From contig JALOPA010000055.1 in NCBI GenBank assembly GCA_025454125.1, positions 1 through 8,288 of the forward strand: a stretch of DNA of 8,288 bases, read 5' to 3'. Shown one piece after another: positions 6,040-8,288 of this stretch (its first letter is position 1; each line of letters starts with the position of its first letter). Under the pieces are notes generated by a model. It made no database searches and was not told where the DNA came from. It worked only from the letters and a program-made list of their open reading frames with translations. The DNA is from Thermodesulfobacteriota bacterium. Lineage in GTDB: Bacteria; Desulfobacterota; DSM-4660; Desulfatiglandales; HGW-15. The position numbers were made by a program, and so were the translations under genes.

Positions 6040-6627
6040 CTAGATTTTTTCCACCACCAGAACATTGCCGTCCACCCATACGACCCGGATGGGCGTGTCG
6101 CTGGCGATCTGTTTGCTGTCATTGGATTGGGCATCATACTCCCTGAGGCTGTTGTTCACAGTAACAAGAACCCTTCCGGTGCCGTTTTCCGGGATTCGAA
6201 GGTAGACCTTGCCCTGAGCCCCCACGGCCCGGTTGATGTCGATGGTGCCGCTCGACTGAAGTTTGGCCACCATGGAAAAGAGTTTGCCGATCACCCACAC
6301 AGAGCCGAGCCCTGCAGCGACAGCGCCTGCAAGGGAAAGAAAAAGACCTGTGCGGCTCTGCCGATAAAGGGCCAAGCCCACCAATCCAAACATCATGAAA
6401 AAGGAGCTGAGGCTATGAATGGAAAGAGCCTTGAACCCTGAGTCGGAATCCGTGTGAGACGAACCTCCGTCGTGGCCGATGTCGTGTCCTCCCACGTCCA
6501 CGTCGGCCTGGCCGGCGTCGTGGTCCATTCCAACCACCATCATGATAATGCGCACGAGCACGAACACGCCGCCCAGGATTGCACAGATAACATAGAAAAT
6601 CTCGATGCCGCTGAGGTTGGAGAGCAT
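6040..6627 (-). CDS. NfeD-like OB-fold membrane protein, flotillin partner
   Basis: This 195-residue protein has an N-terminal membrane segment (about 9-33), a polar loop, two more hydrophobic segments (about 73-88 and 94-116), and a C-terminal OB-fold-type domain (about 130-195). The last shows the pattern GAQGKVYLRIPENGTGRV, then IRVVWVDGNVLVVEKI. This matches the NfeD/YuaF group, whose members are encoded next to flotillin/SPFH genes and work with them at membrane microdomains. The loop between the first two membrane segments (34-63) is strikingly Asp/His-rich, with eight Asp and four His in the spacing DHD, DVD, HDIGHD, HTDSD, which could bind divalent metal ions. Membrane orientation is unclear from the charges. 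It is the first gene of a three-gene unit. The ribosome site aaaggag lies 11 nt from the ATG, somewhat far. A leader of about 145 nt connects it to a consensus promoter at 6779-6808. Confidence 0.85.
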   Translation of the reverse strand: MLSNLSGIEIFYVICAILGGVFVLVRIIMMVVGMDHDAGQADVDVGGHDIGHDGGSSHTDSDSGFKALSIHSLSSFFMMFGLVGLALYRQSRTGLFLSLAGAVAAGLGSVWVIGKLFSMVAKLQSSGTIDINRAVGAQGKVYLRIPENGTGRVLVTVNNSLREYDAQSNDSKQIASDTPIRVVWVDGNVLVVEKI

Positions 6628-6726
6628 GGCTTCAGTCGCTCCTTTCTAGGGTTAAAGATCTTTTTACCAGGAACACTGCGAAGCCGGAATGGCCCCCTGC
6701 GAATGGAAACATGGATCGGTAGTCTG

Positions 6727-6745
6727 TTGCGCAAGGCGTGCGCAA
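6727..6745 (-). promoter_or_regulatory. Inverted repeat in the NfeD operon leader
   Basis: ttgcgca (6727-6733) and tgcgcaa (6739-6745) are perfect inverted copies around a 5-nt loop. The site lies about 27-45 nt downstream of the predicted transcription start, so it could be an operator for a dimeric repressor or an RNA hairpin in the leader. Each arm also contains the self-complementary hexamer TGCGCA. No known regulator is assigned. Confidence 0.4.
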
Positions 6746-6778
6746 AGATCGGGAGGAGGGGGTCTGATTAAGTGTAGG

Positions 6779-6808
6779 ATTATACTAAGAAAAAAGATTA
6801 TATGTCAA
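6779..6808 (-). promoter_or_regulatory. Consensus sigma70 promoter for the NfeD-flotillin operon
   Basis: Read on the minus strand, TTGACA (6808-6803) is followed after an 18-bp AT-rich spacer by TATAAT (6784-6779). Both hexamers match the housekeeping consensus at all six positions. Transcription would start near 6772, about 145 nt upstream of the NfeD-like ATG. The spacer itself begins with a second tataat, which is too close to the -35 to be its partner. Such a complete match predicts strong basal expression unless it is repressed. Confidence 0.75.
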
Positions 6809-6851
6809 GAAGGATGTCAGGCGTTGAGACCGCCGTGAGGACCAACCTATT

Positions 6852-6903
6852 GGAAAAGGGCTGAGATCCGGATTTCATGAACCCGAACCCACAGCCCCTT
6901 TCC
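6852..6903 (-). terminator. Stem-loop after the Tim44-domain gene, probable terminator
   Basis: ggaaaagggctg (6852-6863) pairs with cagcccctttcc (6892-6903) over 12 positions; the single non-Watson-Crick position is a U-G wobble in the minus-strand RNA. The 28-nt loop can form a further inner stem (about 6 bp around catga). The site starts 22 nt beyond the stop codon of the minus-strand Tim44 gene and upstream of the next operon's promoter. The U-rich part is within the descending arm rather than after it, so termination strength is uncertain. Confidence 0.5.
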
Positions 6904-6925
6904 TCAAGCGAAACGAGTATTTCTT

Positions 6926-7813
6926 TTACTCCACCTGCTGAATGCCCTCGAGGACCCAGAAGGACTTGGGATCTTTGTCGTCCTTGCTGAAGTGCCAGAT
7001 TTCTCGCACTTCCTTGGCCGCGTCCTCTTCTCTGCTCTCACGCATCATCACGTCAAAGAGAACCGCTGCCACTGTGTGGCTGTTCGAGGAGGCGACTTCG
7101 AGCAATCTGGCGTTCACCCGCAGGATCTCCGTCTTGCTGGGTTGGGGATCTTCCTGTGCTTGGCGGTTGATCTCTGCCCACACTTCCTTTGAGGTGAACT
7201 GGCGGATATCTTCGATGTCTCTCTTGTCCCACGAGCTTTGAAGCCTGGTGTAGACGGCTTTGGCGCCCTTCATGAAGTCCTGCTGATCAAAGTCTTTGGG
7301 AATCTTCACTTCTTCCGCTTCAGCGGACATGGGCATCCCCTGGGCAGGTCCATATCCCGCGGAACTTGAAGACCCCCAGTTCTCCTGGGAGCCAAGGCCC
7401 GTGCTAAAGGCCGCCTGGCCTGCCTCCTGAGTGGCCATTCGCCTGGCCTTGATAAAGCGGTAGACGAAGAAGAGTACCCCGCCGATGAGGAGAATATCCA
7501 GAAGACCGGGACCGCCCCAGCTGTGCATGCCGCCGAAGAGCAGAGAACCGATCAGCCCGCCCATGAGAAGCCCGCCGAGCATTCCTCCGAACGGCCTCGG
7601 CGCGGCCGCAGGAGCCGCCGGTGCAGCCTGACCCGGTTGGCTCGGACTTTTCTGTGGAGAGGTCGGGCTAGGGGCGCTTCTCTGGTAACCCGGGCTGCTG
7701 CCGAAGGATCGTCCCCCGCCCATGCGTCTCGCTTCAGCTTGCTCAATCCAGGCGTAAAACAGAGAAAAAACAAAAATCATGATGACCGCGTATACAGCTT
7801 TCCTTTGAGACAT
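6926..7813 (-). CDS. Tim44-like domain protein, exported or membrane-anchored
   Basis: This 295-residue protein starts with a typical signal sequence or anchor (basic SQRK, hydrophobic 6-22, likely cut after AEA at 26-28). A Gly-rich motif RRMGGGRSFG and a Pro/Ser/Ala-rich linker (about 37-74) follow, then a Gly/Leu-rich hydrophobic patch (76-98) and a membrane segment (about 103-120) ending in basic RFIKARR. The C-terminal half (about 172-295) is a Tim44/TLP-type domain: DFDQQDFMKGAKAVYTRLQSSWDKRD through EIWHFSKDD and SFWVLEGIQQVE. In mitochondria this domain associates with membranes and with the protein-import motor; the role of the bacterial homologues is not established. The same order (signal, GGGRSFG, Pro-rich, Gly-rich, membrane, Tim44) is common in proteobacterial Tim44-like proteins. 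The start is supported by gaaggag 6 nt before the ATG. It is transcribed alone, with a stem-loop downstream at 6852-6903. Confidence 0.87.
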   Translation of the reverse strand: MSQRKAVYAVIMIFVFSLFYAWIEQAEARRMGGGRSFGSSPGYQRSAPSPTSPQKSPSQPGQAAPAAPAAAPRPFGGMLGGLLMGGLIGSLLFGGMHSWGGPGLLDILLIGGVLFFVYRFIKARRMATQEAGQAAFSTGLGSQENWGSSSSAGYGPAQGMPMSAEAEEVKIPKDFDQQDFMKGAKAVYTRLQSSWDKRDIEDIRQFTSKEVWAEINRQAQEDPQPSKTEILRVNARLLEVASSNSHTVAAVLFDVMMRESREEDAAKEVREIWHFSKDDKDPKSFWVLEGIQQVE

Positions 7814-8288
7814 TGCTTTCTCCTTCTAAAGGTGGAACATCTCTTGTTGTAATGTTGTAAATTCTTTGATGGTTTCAAGGGGGTCGCTGATAAAAAATTG
7901 TGATCGAACGTTAATATAGTTTCGCTCAAAAGAAAAGAAAAATCGGACTGGAATGGGGTGATTTAGAATCACAAAGGAGTGGGTAACGGATTTCCGATAG
8001 TGGGAAGCTGGGTTCCAATAAGTAGAAGGCTTTTACACACTTAAAGGCGTTATGAAGCCCGATTCAGGCGCGGGAGCTAGAACCAGGAACGCGGAGTGCA
8101 AGAAATTACAGAATGCCTGAACAAACCAGGTGAACGAAAGGGTTGCCTGATAACATATTGGAAAAGCTTTACAATAGACAGAAATCCCATTTTTGTGTCC
8201 GGGAAAGAACAGAAAGAATGCAAGAAACCCAGGCTTCTTAAGTTCACGTCTTTATGCTCTGGCCCAGGTGTTGCACATCCCTATGCTA
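7814..8288. other. Non-coding right flank, no gene recognised
   Basis: Apart from the ribosome site (7820-7826) and possible promoter pieces of the minus-strand Tim44 gene, I see no supported gene here on either strand. The longest plausible small frame (8077-8190, minus, 37 codons) has no ribosome site. A 10-bp palindrome (cggatttccg, about 7988-7997) and a short cctg/cagg inverted pair near 8117-8131 are minor. No tRNA-like fold, integrase site or repeat array was found. Confidence 0.5.
7873..7883 (-). promoter_or_regulatory. Possible -35 element (CCCTTGAAA) upstream of the Tim44-domain gene
   Basis: On the minus strand, cccccttgaaa (7883-7873) resembles the -35 part of sigma32-type heat-shock promoters (CCCTTGAA). 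The region where a CCCCAT-type -10 should follow has only a weak match, and no good sigma70 -10 fits the same -35 either. Another AT-rich candidate, actatattaa, lies further upstream near 7912-7921. The promoter of this gene is therefore unresolved. Confidence 0.2.

Larger units (their letters stand above)
3790..6808 (-). other. Predicted three-gene operon: NfeD-like, flotillin, DUF1847
   Basis: The three genes are read in the same direction with a 22-nt gap and then a 1-nt stop/start overlap. They lie behind one strong promoter, and no terminator-like hairpin was seen between them. The converging ATPase gene and the inverted repeat at 3663-3736 mark the downstream limit. The order membrane OB-fold protein, then scaffold, follows the usual NfeD-SPFH pairing; DUF1847 as third member is the unusual addition. 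Confidence 0.75.

Noticed and set aside
8097..8175. Possible plus-strand promoter (TTGCCT ... TACAAT)
   Set aside because: The spacing between the hexamers is 21 bp, too long, and no gene follows before the window ends.
8077..8190. Small 37-codon minus-strand frame in the right flank
   Set aside because: There is no ribosome site, no recognisable family and no coding signal beyond a chance open stretch.

Overview
The window looks like chromosomal sequence from a GC-rich, probably anaerobic or facultative Gram-negative bacterium. Several clues fit the Desulfobacterota / former Deltaproteobacteria best: the tail of a B12-dependent (class II) ribonucleotide reductase, a DUF1847 cysteine-rich protein, a HerA-like ATPase family I associate with this group, and AT-rich heptamer-built intergenic repeats. 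This placement is inference from gene content; no marker gene for taxonomy is present.

Layout, left to right. (1) 1-230, + strand: the last ~75 codons of a class II ribonucleotide reductase, ending in a four-plus-cysteine zinc-finger-like tail. (2) 231-608: a non-coding spacer holding a degenerate heptamer repeat / imperfect palindrome, then a sigma70-like promoter bracketed by an inverted repeat. (3) 609-1055, +: an Hsp20 small heat-shock protein closed by a very strong rho-independent terminator. (4) 1211-3658, +: an 815-residue HerA/DUF87-type ATPase with a C-terminal coiled-coil region. (5) 3659-3789: a convergent junction with a long inverted repeat built on a 7-bp unit. (6) 6627 down to 3790, - strand: a compact three-gene unit, NfeD-like membrane protein, flotillin/SPFH protein, DUF1847 protein. 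A promoter with both hexamers at consensus (6779-6808) drives it through a leader of about 145 nt. (7) 7813 down to 6926, -: a secreted or membrane-anchored Tim44-domain protein with its own stem-loop at the 3' end. (8) 7814-8288: upstream region of the Tim44 gene and otherwise no recognisable gene.

Functionally the clearest unit is the NfeD-flotillin pair. NfeD-family OB-fold membrane proteins are the standard partners of SPFH proteins (the yuaF-floT arrangement of Bacillus), and flotillins organise membrane microdomains. Here the pair is extended by a DUF1847 protein whose start codon overlaps the flotillin stop codon (TGATG), so the cysteine-rich protein is probably translationally coupled to it. 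With Hsp20 and the Tim44 protein, the neighbourhood has a loose membrane/protein-quality theme, but the genes are separately transcribed and I do not claim one system. I found no CRISPR array, transposase, integrase, tRNA or rRNA. The least described items are the HerA-like ATPase family, the flotillin-coupled DUF1847 protein and the intergenic heptamer elements.
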